From: Thermosulfurimonas dismutans | Lineage (GTDB): Bacteria > Desulfobacterota > Thermodesulfobacteria > Thermodesulfobacteriales > Thermodesulfobacteriaceae | NCBI GenBank assembly: GCA_011322625.1 | Contig: DRMH01000022.1 | Coordinates: 1-35,192, forward strand | Length of the DNA: 35,192 bases | Reading direction: 5' to 3' | Shown: positions 7,796 through 16,706 of the stretch, one piece after another | How positions within the stretch are numbered: position 1 is the first letter of the stretch | How the letters are laid out: the number at the start of each line of letters is the position of its first letter | The notes under the pieces: model-generated | What the model was told of the DNA's origin: nothing | The model's input: the letters and a program-made list of their open reading frames with translations, nothing else | The model's database searches: none | Made by a program: the position numbers and the translations under genes

Positions 7796-8482
7796 ATGCG
7801 AAAGATCCTGGTGGTGGAGGACGATCGGAATCTCCTGGAGTTCATCTCCCGGGGGTTAAGGGAAGCGGGGTTTTCGGTGGAGGAGGCCCCGGACACCTTC
7901 ACCGCCCTGGAGGTCCTTACCGGAACCGAGGTGGACCTGATGATCCTGGATCTCATGCTTCCGGACATGGATGGATTCGATTTTCTGGCCCGGGTGCGCA
8001 AGCGCTGGCCCCGTCTCCCCATCCTGATCCTCAGTGCCCGAAGCTCGGTGGAGGATCGGGTCCGGGGGCTGGAACTGGGAAGCGACGACTATCTCACCAA
8101 ACCCTTCTCCTTTGCCGAACTCCTGGCCCGGGTAAAGGCCCTTCTCCGTCGGGCCTCTCCCACGGCGGAACCCGAGGAGGTGCTGCGGGCCGGCGCCCTC
8201 ACTATGGACCTCCGGCGGCGGGAGGTGCGCATGGAAGGCCGCCCGGTGGATCTCTCCCCCAAGGAGTTCGCCCTTCTGGAGTATCTCCTGCGCAACCGGG
8301 GTCGGGTGCTCACCAAGATCCAGATCCTGGAAAGGATCTGGGGGTATCATTTCTCTCCGGAATCCAATATCGTGGAGGTCTATATCTGCCGCCTGCGGGA
8401 AAAACTGGGGCTCAAAAAAGGGAAACGACCCACCATCCGTACCATCCGGGAGGTGGGTTATATCCTTACGGATGAAACTTAA
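7796..8482 (+). CDS. OmpR/PhoB-family response regulator
   Basis: 228 residues. The receiver domain (1-118) has acidic VVEDD, the phospho-acceptor Asp52 in MILDLMLPDMDG, Ser in LILSARSS, and Lys in YLTKPFSFAEL. The C-terminal winged helix (about 130-226) is OmpR type with LSPKEFALLEYLLRNRGRVLTK and SNIVEVYICRLREKL. It acts in the cytoplasm as a phosphorylation-dependent transcription factor. Its stop overlaps the sensor kinase start by 11 bases, so the two form a cognate pair. The downstream efflux genes indicate that it controls envelope export, as CusR, CzcR or PmrA do. The ribosome site is weak (AGAG directly before ATG). Confidence 0.93.
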   Translation: MRKILVVEDDRNLLEFISRGLREAGFSVEEAPDTFTALEVLTGTEVDLMILDLMLPDMDGFDFLARVRKRWPRLPILILSARSSVEDRVRGLELGSDDYLTKPFSFAELLARVKALLRRASPTAEPEEVLRAGALTMDLRRREVRMEGRPVDLSPKEFALLEYLLRNRGRVLTKIQILERIWGYHFSPESNIVEVYICRLREKLGLKKGKRPTIRTIREVGYILTDET

Positions 8483-9848
8483 ACCGACCCTTCGATCGCT
8501 GGCCTTCCGTTTAAGCCTCTCCTATGCCCTTCTCTTTTTCACCGGGCTGGTCCTGCTTCTGGCCCTGGTTCATCTCATCTTGAGTCAGCGTCTCCTTCAG
8601 AACCAGGATCGCGACCTGCGGGAAGACATCTCCGAGGTCCTCTCCCTTTATCGCGAGAAAGGCCTTCCGGGGCTCAGGGCCCTGGCCACAGCTGAGGTTC
8701 AGGAAGAAGGCCCGGAAAATTACTTTTTCCGCCTCCTGGATCCGGAGGGACGGGTGGTCTTGGTCACCGGCGCGGAACGGTTTTCCCGCCTGCCCTGGCC
8801 CCGGGAGGAGCCTTCCGGCCCCCATTTCCTCCTCTTCCGCCTTCCCTCCGGGGTGCGGGTGCGAGGGGTGGTCTTTCGGGCCGGGCCCTACCGGGTGGAA
8901 ATGGCCGTCCCCCTGCGTTTCGAAAGTCGGGCTCTTCGGGAGGTCCATCGGGCCTTTCTCTGGGGCGGGGGCCTGGTGCTCCTCCTGAGCCTTCCCCTGG
9001 GGTTCCTCCTTTCGCGACGTTCCCTGCGCCAGATCCTGGCCATGGAAAGGGTGGCCCGGGAGATCATGAAAAACCGCGACTTTTCGCGACGGGTGCCCCT
9101 TTCCGGACGCGGAGACGAGGCCGACCGTCTGGCCGAATCGCTGAATGCCCTGCTGCGACAACTGGAGGTCTATCTCCGGGAACTCCTCCAGATCTCGGAC
9201 AATCTGGCCCACGACTTCAAGAACCTTCTGGCCCATCTTAGACTTCTGGCCGAAAGGGCCCTCGAAAAAGAGGGAGCGGAACGGGAGGAGTTAATCGTGA
9301 CCATCCTTTACGAAAGCGACCGTTTCCTGCATCTCCTGGATACCCTGCTCGATCTCTCCGAGGCCGAAACCGGACTCATCCGGCTGCACCGCGAACGCTT
9401 TCCGGCGAAAGACCTCCTCGCCGAGATCCGTCAGGTCTTCGAGCCCCTGGCCGCGGAAAAGGGCCTTCGTTTCGAGGTCCATGAACCGGAAGCCTCTCTT
9501 GAACTTACCGGAGACCGGGCCCGGCTCCTTCAGGCCCTCTTCAATCTGGTGGATAATGCCTTTAAATACACCCCTCCGGGAGGACGGGTGGCCATCCTGG
9601 TGTCGAGGGAAAACAGGAATCTCAGGATCAGCGTGGAGGATACCGGCCCGGGGATCCCCCCGGAGGAGATTCCCCGTATCTTTGAGAGGTTCTATACCGG
9701 GAAAAAGACCCGGGGCCGGGGACTGGGGCTGGCCCTGGTGCGGGCCTATGTAGAGGCCCACGGAGGTAAGGTACAGGTAGAAAGCCGACCCGGACAGGGC
9801 TCGGTGTTCCGGATCTTTCTGCCCCTGTCCGGAGGGGAGGAACGGTGA
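8472..9848 (+). CDS. Membrane sensor histidine kinase (HAMP, HisKA, HATPase)
   Basis: 458 residues. Helix 1 spans about 14-36, a periplasmic sensor about 37-155, and helix 2 about 158-180. A HAMP linker follows, then HisKA with His247 in NLAHDFKNLLAHLR. HATPase motifs are the N box NLVDNAFKYTP, G1 EDTGPGIP, F IFERFYTG and G2 GRGLGLALVRAYVEAHGG. The layout matches CusS/PmrB-type kinases that sense metals, peptides or envelope stress in the periplasm. The H box lacks the usual proline five residues after the histidine (HDFKNL in place of HxLRTP), though the histidine is present. The sensor has no obvious His- or Cys-rich metal site. The stop overlaps the GTG of the next gene. Confidence 0.93.
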   Translation: MKLKPTLRSLAFRLSLSYALLFFTGLVLLLALVHLILSQRLLQNQDRDLREDISEVLSLYREKGLPGLRALATAEVQEEGPENYFFRLLDPEGRVVLVTGAERFSRLPWPREEPSGPHFLLFRLPSGVRVRGVVFRAGPYRVEMAVPLRFESRALREVHRAFLWGGGLVLLLSLPLGFLLSRRSLRQILAMERVAREIMKNRDFSRRVPLSGRGDEADRLAESLNALLRQLEVYLRELLQISDNLAHDFKNLLAHLRLLAERALEKEGAEREELIVTILYESDRFLHLLDTLLDLSEAETGLIRLHRERFPAKDLLAEIRQVFEPLAAEKGLRFEVHEPEASLELTGDRARLLQALFNLVDNAFKYTPPGGRVAILVSRENRNLRISVEDTGPGIPPEEIPRIFERFYTGKKTRGRGLGLALVRAYVEAHGGKVQVESRPGQGSVFRIFLPLSGGEER

Positions 9849-11215
9849 GAAAATTCTGGTGCTTCTTCATCCTCCTTCTTATGACCGGCTGTGCCAGATA
9901 TCATCCCCTTCCCCTCACTGCGGAGGCGGAACAGAGGGCCCTTAAGGGTCCCGATCTTCAAACCCTGGTGGTGAAGGCCTCCCGCCTGAAACACCCTCTC
10001 CTAAAACCGTTGCCTCTCAACCTGCGAGACGGGCTTTCCCCGGACGAGGCCGCTTTGCTTGCGGTGGTGGCGAATCCGGACCTCCGGGCCATAAGGGACG
10101 AGAAGAAAATCGCCGCCGCTCAGGTGCTTGAGGCCGGTCTGCTCCCCAACCCCCGGCTGGCCGCCGAATACGAAAGCCCCACCGGAGGAGAAACTCAGGA
10201 CACGGTAAAGGCTTATCGGCTGGAACTCTCCTGGGAGATAACCGAGCTTCTCCTGCGCTCGGCCAGACTCTCCTCGGCCCGAGCCCGAAAGGCCGCGGTG
10301 GACCTTACCGTGGCCTGGAAGGAGTGGCAGGTGGCCGAAGCCGCTAAACTTCACACCCTGCGTCTCCTGTGGCTCCAGAGGAAATATGCGCTCCTTGGCC
10401 GGGTGGCCGGGGAACGCAGGAAAAGGCTCCTTCTCATCCGGAAGGCGGTGGCCCTGGGGGAAAAGACCGCCCTGGATCTATCCGCCGCCCGGGCGGCCTG
10501 TCAGGAGATTAAGCTCCAGCTGGCCTCGATCCGGGAGAAGGAAATACGGGAAAGATCCGCCCTGATGCGGCTCCTGGGCCTCCCACCCGGAACCCCTCTT
10601 CGGCTGGAAAGAGAGAAAGGGCTCTCCTCTTGGCCTCCGCTTCCTGAGAAAAAAAGGCTTCTCTCCGGCCTTTCCCGGAGGAGACTCGATCTTGTCGCCC
10701 TGAAGATGACCTACCGCGCCCAGGACGCCCGTCTCCGGGCCGAGGTGCTCTCCCAGTTTCCCCGCATAGAGGTGGGAATCCTCCGGGCCAGGGATATCGA
10801 GGATGTGCTCACCGCGGGGTTCACCCTTTCCATCGAACTCCCCTTCCTCAATCGCCAACAGAGCCGCATAGCCCTGGCCCGGGCTACCCGCGAAAAGCTT
10901 TACCACGAATACCTGGCTCGCCTCTTTTCCGCCCGGGGGGAGGTGGTAGAAATCCTGGAAAGGATGGCTCTCCTGCAGCAGAAAATAGCCGTATCGCAAA
11001 GGACCGTGGCCGGCCTCCGGGAGGTGCTCCGCACCTATCGTCTGGCCCTAAGACAGGGAAACGTGGATCTTCTCTCCTATTATCAGCTTGAGGACGAATT
11101 CCTGAAGCGAAGACTGGAGCTTCTGGATCTCTATCGGCTTCGCAATGAACTGGGAGTGGCCCTGGAGCTGGCCTCGGGAATCTATATCCCCGTGGAGGGA
11201 AGGAATGTGCGCTAG
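9845..11215 (+). CDS. TolC-family outer-membrane efflux lipoprotein
   Basis: 456 residues beginning MRKFWCFFILLLMTGC, a lipoprotein signal with lipobox MTGC and lipidated Cys16. The mature part has the long amphipathic helices of TolC/CusC proteins: ARKAAVDLTVAWKEWQVAEAAKLHTLRLLWLQ and a second similar repeat near 300-440. It also has NPRLAAEYESP and FTLSIELPFLNRQQ, the strand segments usual before the helical hairpins. It should form the trimeric outer-membrane duct of the tripartite pump encoded with it. The start is a GTG sharing GTGA with the kinase stop. The gene ends 11 bases inside the adaptor gene. Confidence 0.9.
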   Translation: MRKFWCFFILLLMTGCARYHPLPLTAEAEQRALKGPDLQTLVVKASRLKHPLLKPLPLNLRDGLSPDEAALLAVVANPDLRAIRDEKKIAAAQVLEAGLLPNPRLAAEYESPTGGETQDTVKAYRLELSWEITELLLRSARLSSARARKAAVDLTVAWKEWQVAEAAKLHTLRLLWLQRKYALLGRVAGERRKRLLLIRKAVALGEKTALDLSAARAACQEIKLQLASIREKEIRERSALMRLLGLPPGTPLRLEREKGLSSWPPLPEKKRLLSGLSRRRLDLVALKMTYRAQDARLRAEVLSQFPRIEVGILRARDIEDVLTAGFTLSIELPFLNRQQSRIALARATREKLYHEYLARLFSARGEVVEILERMALLQQKIAVSQRTVAGLREVLRTYRLALRQGNVDLLSYYQLEDEFLKRRLELLDLYRLRNELGVALELASGIYIPVEGRNVR

Positions 11216-12245
11216 AACGCTGCTGGGACTGTTTCTTATGGGTCTGGGGTTAATCCTTCCCGGAAGTCCCCTGGCCCAGACCCTCCTTTTCCGGGTCGCT
11301 ACCCCGGTGCGAAGGGATTTCTGTCGCACCGTGCCTTTTACGGGGGAGGTGTTATCCCGAAGAAGCGTAAGGATAACCGCACTTACCTCGGGACGGATTG
11401 TCTCCCTGGGGGTTTCCGATGAGAGCCGGGTTAAGGCCGGGGAGGTCCTCTTCGTCCTGGGCGGGCCGGAGGTGGAAAAAAGGCTTGGCAGCCTGCGGAC
11501 GGAGATAAGGATCCTGCAGCAAAGGATCCTTCTGGCCGAAAAGGCCCTTAAGCTCAAGAAAAAAGGTTTTTCCGCGCGCTTGATTCCTTACTCCGAGGTC
11601 CTTTCCGCCGAGGAACACCTCTGGAGGTTAAAGAGCGAGCTTTCCGCCCGCCAAAATGCGTTCCACCTGCTCGAGTCCTATCTGCGCATCCGGGCCCCCA
11701 TCGCCGGGATCTTTACCCGACGCAGGGTCTCGGTGGGACAATGGGTGGAAAAGGGGGCCGTGCTGGCCGAGATCGTGGATCCGGAAAGGGTATGGATCAG
11801 GGCCCTGGTCTTTCCTCCCCGGGGCTTCCGGCTTTCCAGGAAACCCGCCCGCATCCTCCTTCCGGACCGTGTGCTTCCGGCCCGGGTAACCCGGGTGGCC
11901 CCGGAGGAGACCCCGGTCGGGGGGCGGATCGTCTTCCTTTCGGGCCCGGAACTCTCCCGGTATCTCGCTCCCGGCGAAACGGTGAAGGGACGGATAGTCC
12001 TGGCCGAACATCGCAACGCCCTGGCCCTTCCCCGCCAGGCCGTAATCTACGACCGGAACGAAAAACCCTGGGTCTTCGTCAAGACCCCGAAAGGTTACGT
12101 GCGCAGGGCCCTTCGCCTGGGACTGGTCCAGGGAAACTGGGTGGAGGTCCTTTCGGGCCTTAAGCCCCACGAAAAAGTGGTGGTGCAGGGGGCTTACGAA
12201 CTGTTTTACCGGAACTTCCCCCGCACCTACCATCTTCCGGACTGA
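11205..12245 (+). CDS. RND efflux periplasmic adaptor (membrane fusion protein)
   Basis: 346 residues from ATG 11205. This start has a GGAGGGA ribosome site a few bases upstream and gives a proper signal peptide (MCARTLLGLFLMGLGLILPG), so the longer open frame from 11145 is unlikely. The order is: beta-barrel start, lipoyl half TALTSGRIVSLGVSDESRVKAGEVLF, a short alpha-hairpin (about 90-150), the second lipoyl half LRIRAPIAGIFTRRRVSVGQWVEKGAVLAEI, a beta-barrel, and a membrane-proximal domain ending VVVQGAYELFYRNF. This is the CusB/CzcB-like family. There is no N-terminal metal-binding domain and no Met-rich segment, so a metal substrate is not indicated. Confidence 0.92.
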   Translation: MCARTLLGLFLMGLGLILPGSPLAQTLLFRVATPVRRDFCRTVPFTGEVLSRRSVRITALTSGRIVSLGVSDESRVKAGEVLFVLGGPEVEKRLGSLRTEIRILQQRILLAEKALKLKKKGFSARLIPYSEVLSAEEHLWRLKSELSARQNAFHLLESYLRIRAPIAGIFTRRRVSVGQWVEKGAVLAEIVDPERVWIRALVFPPRGFRLSRKPARILLPDRVLPARVTRVAPEETPVGGRIVFLSGPELSRYLAPGETVKGRIVLAEHRNALALPRQAVIYDRNEKPWVFVKTPKGYVRRALRLGLVQGNWVEVLSGLKPHEKVVVQGAYELFYRNFPRTYHLPD

Positions 12246-12251
12246 GGAAAC

Positions 12252-15200
12252 ATGCTTGCGGATCTACTGGACCATTTAATCCGGAATCCCCGGCTGGTGG
12301 TGCTGGCCGCGGTGGGGATAGTCTTTACCGGGATCTATTCCCTCCTCCATCTTCCGGTGGATCTCTTCCCCGGGCTCAACCTCCCAGTGGTCAATATCAT
12401 CACCCACTATCCCGGGGCCTCGCCGGAAGATGTGGAACTCCTCCTTACCCGTCCCCTGGAAAACGAACTGCGCGGGCTTCCGGGGCTCAAACGCCTGGTC
12501 TCGGTCTCCATTCAGGGGGTATCCCGGATCACCGTGGAATTCGCCCCGGGCCTTACGGTGGAGCAGGTGAGAGGGATGGTGCAGGCCCGCCTGGCCCGGG
12601 CCGCGGGGCTCCTTCCGCCGGGGGTAACACCCCGGCTGGAAAACCTGGGGACCACCCTGCAGGAGGTGGCGGGATATGTGGTTTACGGCCCGCGGGATCT
12701 GGTAACCCTTCGCCGGCTGGTTCGGCTGGACATCACCGGGCGTCTCATGAGGGTGCCCGGGGTTTCCGGCGTGGAGGTCCTGGGAGGGGACGAACCGGCC
12801 TTTATCCTCCGGGTGGATCCCTACAGGTTGAGCCGATTGGGCCTGGGGTTGCTCGATCTCGCGCGCGTCCTGCGGGAATATCAATCCGGAACCGTGGCCG
12901 GATTTCTCACCCGGGGCGGACGGGAATATGTAATCCGCGGAGAGAGCCGTTTCCGGACCCTGGCCGACCTCCGGAATGTCTATCTCCGGAGCACGGACGG
13001 GGAAAGGGGCCCCCTCACCGCGGTGGCCCGTATCTCGCGGGGAGTGGCTCCCAGGCATTACCTCATTCGGGGGAACGGCCATCCGGCGGTGGCCTTTTTC
13101 GTGCGCAAACAACCCGGGGCCAGCACCCCGACCGTGGTACGGGAGGTGGAGAGAGCCCTTAAGGAATTCCGTCCCTTTTTGCCTCCCGGGGTTCATCTGG
13201 AGAAGTTTTACGACCAGGCGGAGATCATCCGCGAGGCCCGCCAGACCATCCTGGGAGACCTCTTTTCCGGAGCGGCCCTGGCGGTGGCGGTGCTCTATCT
13301 CTTTACCGGGGAGGTTATTCCCACCCTGATCGTGGCCCTCACCATTCCCCTGACCCTGCTTGCCACCCTGGTCTTCCTTAAAAAGCTGGGCTTTTCCCTG
13401 AATGTGATCACCTTCTCCGCCCTGGCCCTGGCGGTGGGGATGCTTGTGGATGACGCCATCGTGGTTACCGAAAACATACTCCGCCATCGGGAAAGCGGGA
13501 AAGATCCCTTGAAGGCCGCCCTGGAAGGGGCTCTGGAGATCGCTGCCCCGGATGCCGCAGGCACCTTCACCACCGTAGCGGCCTTCTTCCCCCTGGCCCT
13601 GGTCGGAGGGCTCATAGGGCTCTTCCTCCGGCCCTTCGGACTCACCATCAGCCTGGCCCTCCTGATCTCGCTACTACTTTCCCTTTCCCTGGTACCGGCC
13701 CTGCTGGCCCGGCGCCCTCCCCAAACACGAGGAAAATCTCCCCCGGCCCAATTTTTCCTTTCGGCCTTAAACGAGCTTATCTCCCGGGCCCTCAATTATG
13801 GTTTTCGGCATCCCGGACGGATGCTCGGAATCTTTCTGCTGGGGATCCTCCTCGGAGGATGGGCCATCCTCCGGAGCCCGGTGCGCTGGCTTCCTCCGGT
13901 GGACGAAGGGACCCTGCTTATCGAGTATGTACTTCCGCAGGGGACCTCCCTTCAGGAGAGCAACCGCCTGGGGAAAACTCTGGCTCGTCTGGCCCTTGAA
14001 ATCCCGGATGTAAGCTGCGTCTATCGCCGGGCCGGTTCCCCGGTCCTTAGCAGTCGTATAGAAGGGGTCAACCGCGGGGAACTCCTGATCAAACTCAAGC
14101 CCCGCCGGGAGCGCCGGGAAAGCCTCTCCCGTATCCTGAACCGATTGCGCCGGGCCTACGGACGTTTCCCCGGGGTAATCTTCCTCTATCATCAACCCAC
14201 CCAGGAGAAGATGGACGAGAGTCTCTCCGGACTTCCGGCCCTTTTCGGGGTTACCCTTTACGGGCCGGATCTTAAAACCCTCACCCGGCTGGCCCGGCGG
14301 GTGGAAAGACTCCTGGAAAGGGATCCGGCCATCCAGAGCGTGTATAATCCCCTCAAGATCCAGCGTCCCCAGGTGGTGGTTCGCCTGCGCTATACGGACC
14401 TGGCCCGCCTGGGGGTCGAACCGCAGGAGGCCCTGGCCACCCTGCGGGCCGCCTTCTGGGGGCTCGAGGTTACCCGGATCGTGCAGGAACGTGCGGAGAT
14501 ACAGGTACTTATACGGCTGGATCTCCCCTGTCCCCTTACCCCGCGGGAGATCGGGGATCTCCCGGTGCGCACCAGCAAGGGCTATTCGGTGCCCCTTTCC
14601 CGCATCGCGGACATCCGGGTGGTCCATATCCCCGGCAAGATCACCCGTCTCAACGGACAACGGGCGGTCACCCTGGTGGCGGAGGTGGAGGGGCCGGTCT
14701 GGAGCGTGGCCCGCCGGATCCAGAAACACCTGCACCAAATTTCTCTTCCCCCGGGATATCGGACAGAAGTTAGTGGTCAATACCGGATACTGCGCCGGAG
14801 CCTGACCGATCTCGCCCTGATCCTGATCGGGGCCGTGAGCATGATCTATCTCATCCTCTGGGTGGAATTCCGAAGCTGGTGGATCCCGCTGATCATTCTC
14901 GTTACCGGGCCCTTTTCCCTGGCCGGGGCCCTGATCCTCCTCTGGCTCACCGGGGAAGGCCTGAATGTCTCCGTGGCCATGGGGGTAATCACCCTCCTGG
15001 GCATAGGAGTAAACAACGCCATCGTCCTTCTGGATTTTGCCCAGCGCCGAATGGAGGAGGGTCTGTCCCCTCCCGCGGCCTTAAGGGAGGCGGTCCGGAT
15101 CAGGCTGCGTCCCGTCCTTCTCACCAGCCTTACCACCATCCTGGCCCTGGTCCCCGCGGCCCTGGGTATGGGAGCCGGGGCCGAGTTCTTCCACGGCTTT

Positions 15201-15314
15201 GCCCTTACCCTGATCGGTGGCCTGCTCAGCGCCACCCCGGTCTCTTTAATCCTGATCCCCTGTCTTCTGGCCTGGGGAACCCCCGAAGAGAAGATCCAGG
15301 AGGAGCCCAAATGA
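12252..15314 (+). CDS. RND efflux permease
   Basis: 1020 residues, the usual size, with helix 1 (about 15-32), two large periplasmic loops and 12 helices. The N-terminus LPVDLFPGLNLPVVNIITHYPGASPEDVELLLTRPLE is like CzcA/CusA and other heavy-metal-type RND pumps. The proton-relay helix reads GMLVDDAIVVTEN with paired Asp400-Asp401, as in AcrB, where CusA and CzcA have a single Asp at that place. The second half repeats the pattern (GVITLLGIGVNNAIVLLDFA). It is the inner-membrane pump driven by proton flow and should work with the adaptor and TolC-like protein encoded before it. The substrate cannot be assigned. The stop overlaps the ArnT-like gene (ATGA). Confidence 0.93.
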   Translation: MLADLLDHLIRNPRLVVLAAVGIVFTGIYSLLHLPVDLFPGLNLPVVNIITHYPGASPEDVELLLTRPLENELRGLPGLKRLVSVSIQGVSRITVEFAPGLTVEQVRGMVQARLARAAGLLPPGVTPRLENLGTTLQEVAGYVVYGPRDLVTLRRLVRLDITGRLMRVPGVSGVEVLGGDEPAFILRVDPYRLSRLGLGLLDLARVLREYQSGTVAGFLTRGGREYVIRGESRFRTLADLRNVYLRSTDGERGPLTAVARISRGVAPRHYLIRGNGHPAVAFFVRKQPGASTPTVVREVERALKEFRPFLPPGVHLEKFYDQAEIIREARQTILGDLFSGAALAVAVLYLFTGEVIPTLIVALTIPLTLLATLVFLKKLGFSLNVITFSALALAVGMLVDDAIVVTENILRHRESGKDPLKAALEGALEIAAPDAAGTFTTVAAFFPLALVGGLIGLFLRPFGLTISLALLISLLLSLSLVPALLARRPPQTRGKSPPAQFFLSALNELISRALNYGFRHPGRMLGIFLLGILLGGWAILRSPVRWLPPVDEGTLLIEYVLPQGTSLQESNRLGKTLARLALEIPDVSCVYRRAGSPVLSSRIEGVNRGELLIKLKPRRERRESLSRILNRLRRAYGRFPGVIFLYHQPTQEKMDESLSGLPALFGVTLYGPDLKTLTRLARRVERLLERDPAIQSVYNPLKIQRPQVVVRLRYTDLARLGVEPQEALATLRAAFWGLEVTRIVQERAEIQVLIRLDLPCPLTPREIGDLPVRTSKGYSVPLSRIADIRVVHIPGKITRLNGQRAVTLVAEVEGPVWSVARRIQKHLHQISLPPGYRTEVSGQYRILRRSLTDLALILIGAVSMIYLILWVEFRSWWIPLIILVTGPFSLAGALILLWLTGEGLNVSVAMGVITLLGIGVNNAIVLLDFAQRRMEEGLSPPAALREAVRIRLRPVLLTSLTTILALVPAALGMGAGAEFFHGFALTLIGGLLSATPVSLILIPCLLAWGTPEEKIQEEPK

Positions 15315-16648
15315 GAGCCCTGATCCTGGTCCTGGCCCTTCTCTATCTAGGGCCGCTCTTTCTCCCTCTCACCTCCGTGCAGGAGGCCCGAAGGGCGGAG
15401 ATCGTGCAGGAGGCCGTAAGGTTCGGACACTGGCTCATCCCGCATCTGAACGGTGCCCCCTATGTCACCAAACCCCCGCTTCACACCTGGATCACGGGGG
15501 CGCTGGCCTTCCCCCTGGGAGTAAGCGAACCCGTGCTGCGCCTCCCCTCCCTCCTTGCGGCGCTTGCCGTGCTCCTTATCACCTTTCGCCTAGCCGAGGA
15601 GCTTTCCGGAAGACTTGCCGCATTTCTTTCCGTGCTCTTTCTCCTTTCCGCCCCGCGCTTTTATTTCTTCGCCCACCGGGTGGAACTGGAGATGCTCCTT
15701 GCCCTCTTCTTCGTCTCTTATCTTTATTTCGGTCTCGAATATCTTGAGACCGGGGAGCGCAAAACCCTTTTCCTTTCCTTTCTTGCTTTCTCCTTAGGCC
15801 TCCTTACCAAGGGACCTTTCATTCTCCTGGCCCTGGCTCCGCCGTTCATCTACGCCCTGATCCGCAAGGACCGCACGGCCCTTAAGCTCCTTCATCCGGC
15901 AGGGCTCCTTCTTTCCGCGCTTCCGGTCCTTCTCTGGTACCTTGCGGTCTATCACCGACTGGGTGGGGGCGATTTTTCCGAATTCGTGCGGGTGGATCTT
16001 ATGGGAAGGCTCGCCACCGGAAAACGCGACCCCTTCTACCACTACGCCGGGGCCCTTCTCCTGGGTTTTCTCCCGGAAAGTCTCCTTGTTTTAAGGATCA
16101 GGGCCTTCGTAAGACTTCACCTTTCGGATCCCCGGAGGATCTTTGTGCTTCTTTCCTGGTTTGTCCCTCTTTTTCTTCTCAGCTTTACCGCCGCCAAGTT
16201 CAGCAAGTACCTCCTTTCCCTTTATCCCTTCTTCGCCGTCTCCCTCGCCCTCTCGGCTGCGGAATGGTTTGCAGAAAGGGAAAAACTCTTGCGAAAGGTC
16301 GCTCTTGCCCTCTCCCTTCTCCTTCTCACCGGGGCCCTTCTTGCGGAGATTCAGGGAAACGCCCTGCGGTTTTCCTCGGTAAAGAAGGCCCGGCCCTATC
16401 TCTCCTATCCCCGGGTCTATTTTTTGAAACGGGAAAACTATCTTCTCATCTTTTACCGCGGAGGCCCGATCCCGGTGCTTGAGGGCCCGCCCTATCCCCC
16501 GGGGATCATCCTCGAGGAGACGCGGGAGGGATTTCCCCTCCGAAACGAAGGCCTAAGACTTATCTCCGAGATAAAACCCTTCTATCGCCGGGGACGGGTG
16601 CTGCGCATCTATTCCTCGGGCGGAAGCCCGGGGCCTCCCAAAGGCTAG
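15311..16648 (+). CDS. ArnT-like GT39/GT-C glycosyltransferase encoded in the efflux operon
   Basis: 445 residues from the ATG at 15311, which overlaps the RND stop; the frame is open much further upstream, but that part is antisense-like noise inside the permease gene. After helix 1 comes the periplasmic loop LTSVQEARRAEIVQEAVRFGHWLIPHLNG, with the Glu-Ala-Arg-Arg site of ArnT-like enzymes, then YVTKPPLHTWITGAL. About ten more helices follow and a short soluble tail. The family uses polyprenyl-phosphate sugars outside the inner membrane. Being last in a two-component/RND operon suggests that it modifies the envelope, for example lipid A, under the same signal as efflux; that link is inference. 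Confidence 0.85.
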   Translation: MRALILVLALLYLGPLFLPLTSVQEARRAEIVQEAVRFGHWLIPHLNGAPYVTKPPLHTWITGALAFPLGVSEPVLRLPSLLAALAVLLITFRLAEELSGRLAAFLSVLFLLSAPRFYFFAHRVELEMLLALFFVSYLYFGLEYLETGERKTLFLSFLAFSLGLLTKGPFILLALAPPFIYALIRKDRTALKLLHPAGLLLSALPVLLWYLAVYHRLGGGDFSEFVRVDLMGRLATGKRDPFYHYAGALLLGFLPESLLVLRIRAFVRLHLSDPRRIFVLLSWFVPLFLLSFTAAKFSKYLLSLYPFFAVSLALSAAEWFAEREKLLRKVALALSLLLLTGALLAEIQGNALRFSSVKKARPYLSYPRVYFLKRENYLLIFYRGGPIPVLEGPPYPPGIILEETREGFPLRNEGLRLISEIKPFYRRGRVLRIYSSGGSPGPPKG

Positions 16649-16706
16649 GAAATCTCGGGGGAAACGGGTATGCTGAATCCAGGAGTCGAAGGGAGGGGGC
16701 AGGGCG

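Noticed and set aside
11145-11204. Earlier ATG for the efflux adaptor
   Set aside because: It adds 20 residues with many Trp and charges ahead of a normal signal peptide. ATG 11205 has the ribosome site and gives a clean signal peptide.
12276-13487. Long open frame (about 400 codons) on the minus strand inside the RND permease gene
   Set aside because: It is rich in Pro, Gly, His and Gln, has no recognisable domain, and is a shadow of strong codon bias in the plus-strand gene. The same holds for 23336-24916 (minus) inside ileS and 27720-28745 (minus) inside groEL.
14879-15310. Upstream extension of the third ArnT-like gene
   Set aside because: The added part is low-complexity and lies in another frame of the RND gene. 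The ATGA overlap at 15311 and the normal first helix give the real start.
16649-16706. Terminator between the efflux operon and pyk
   Set aside because: The gap is G-rich but has no convincing stem followed by a T-run.
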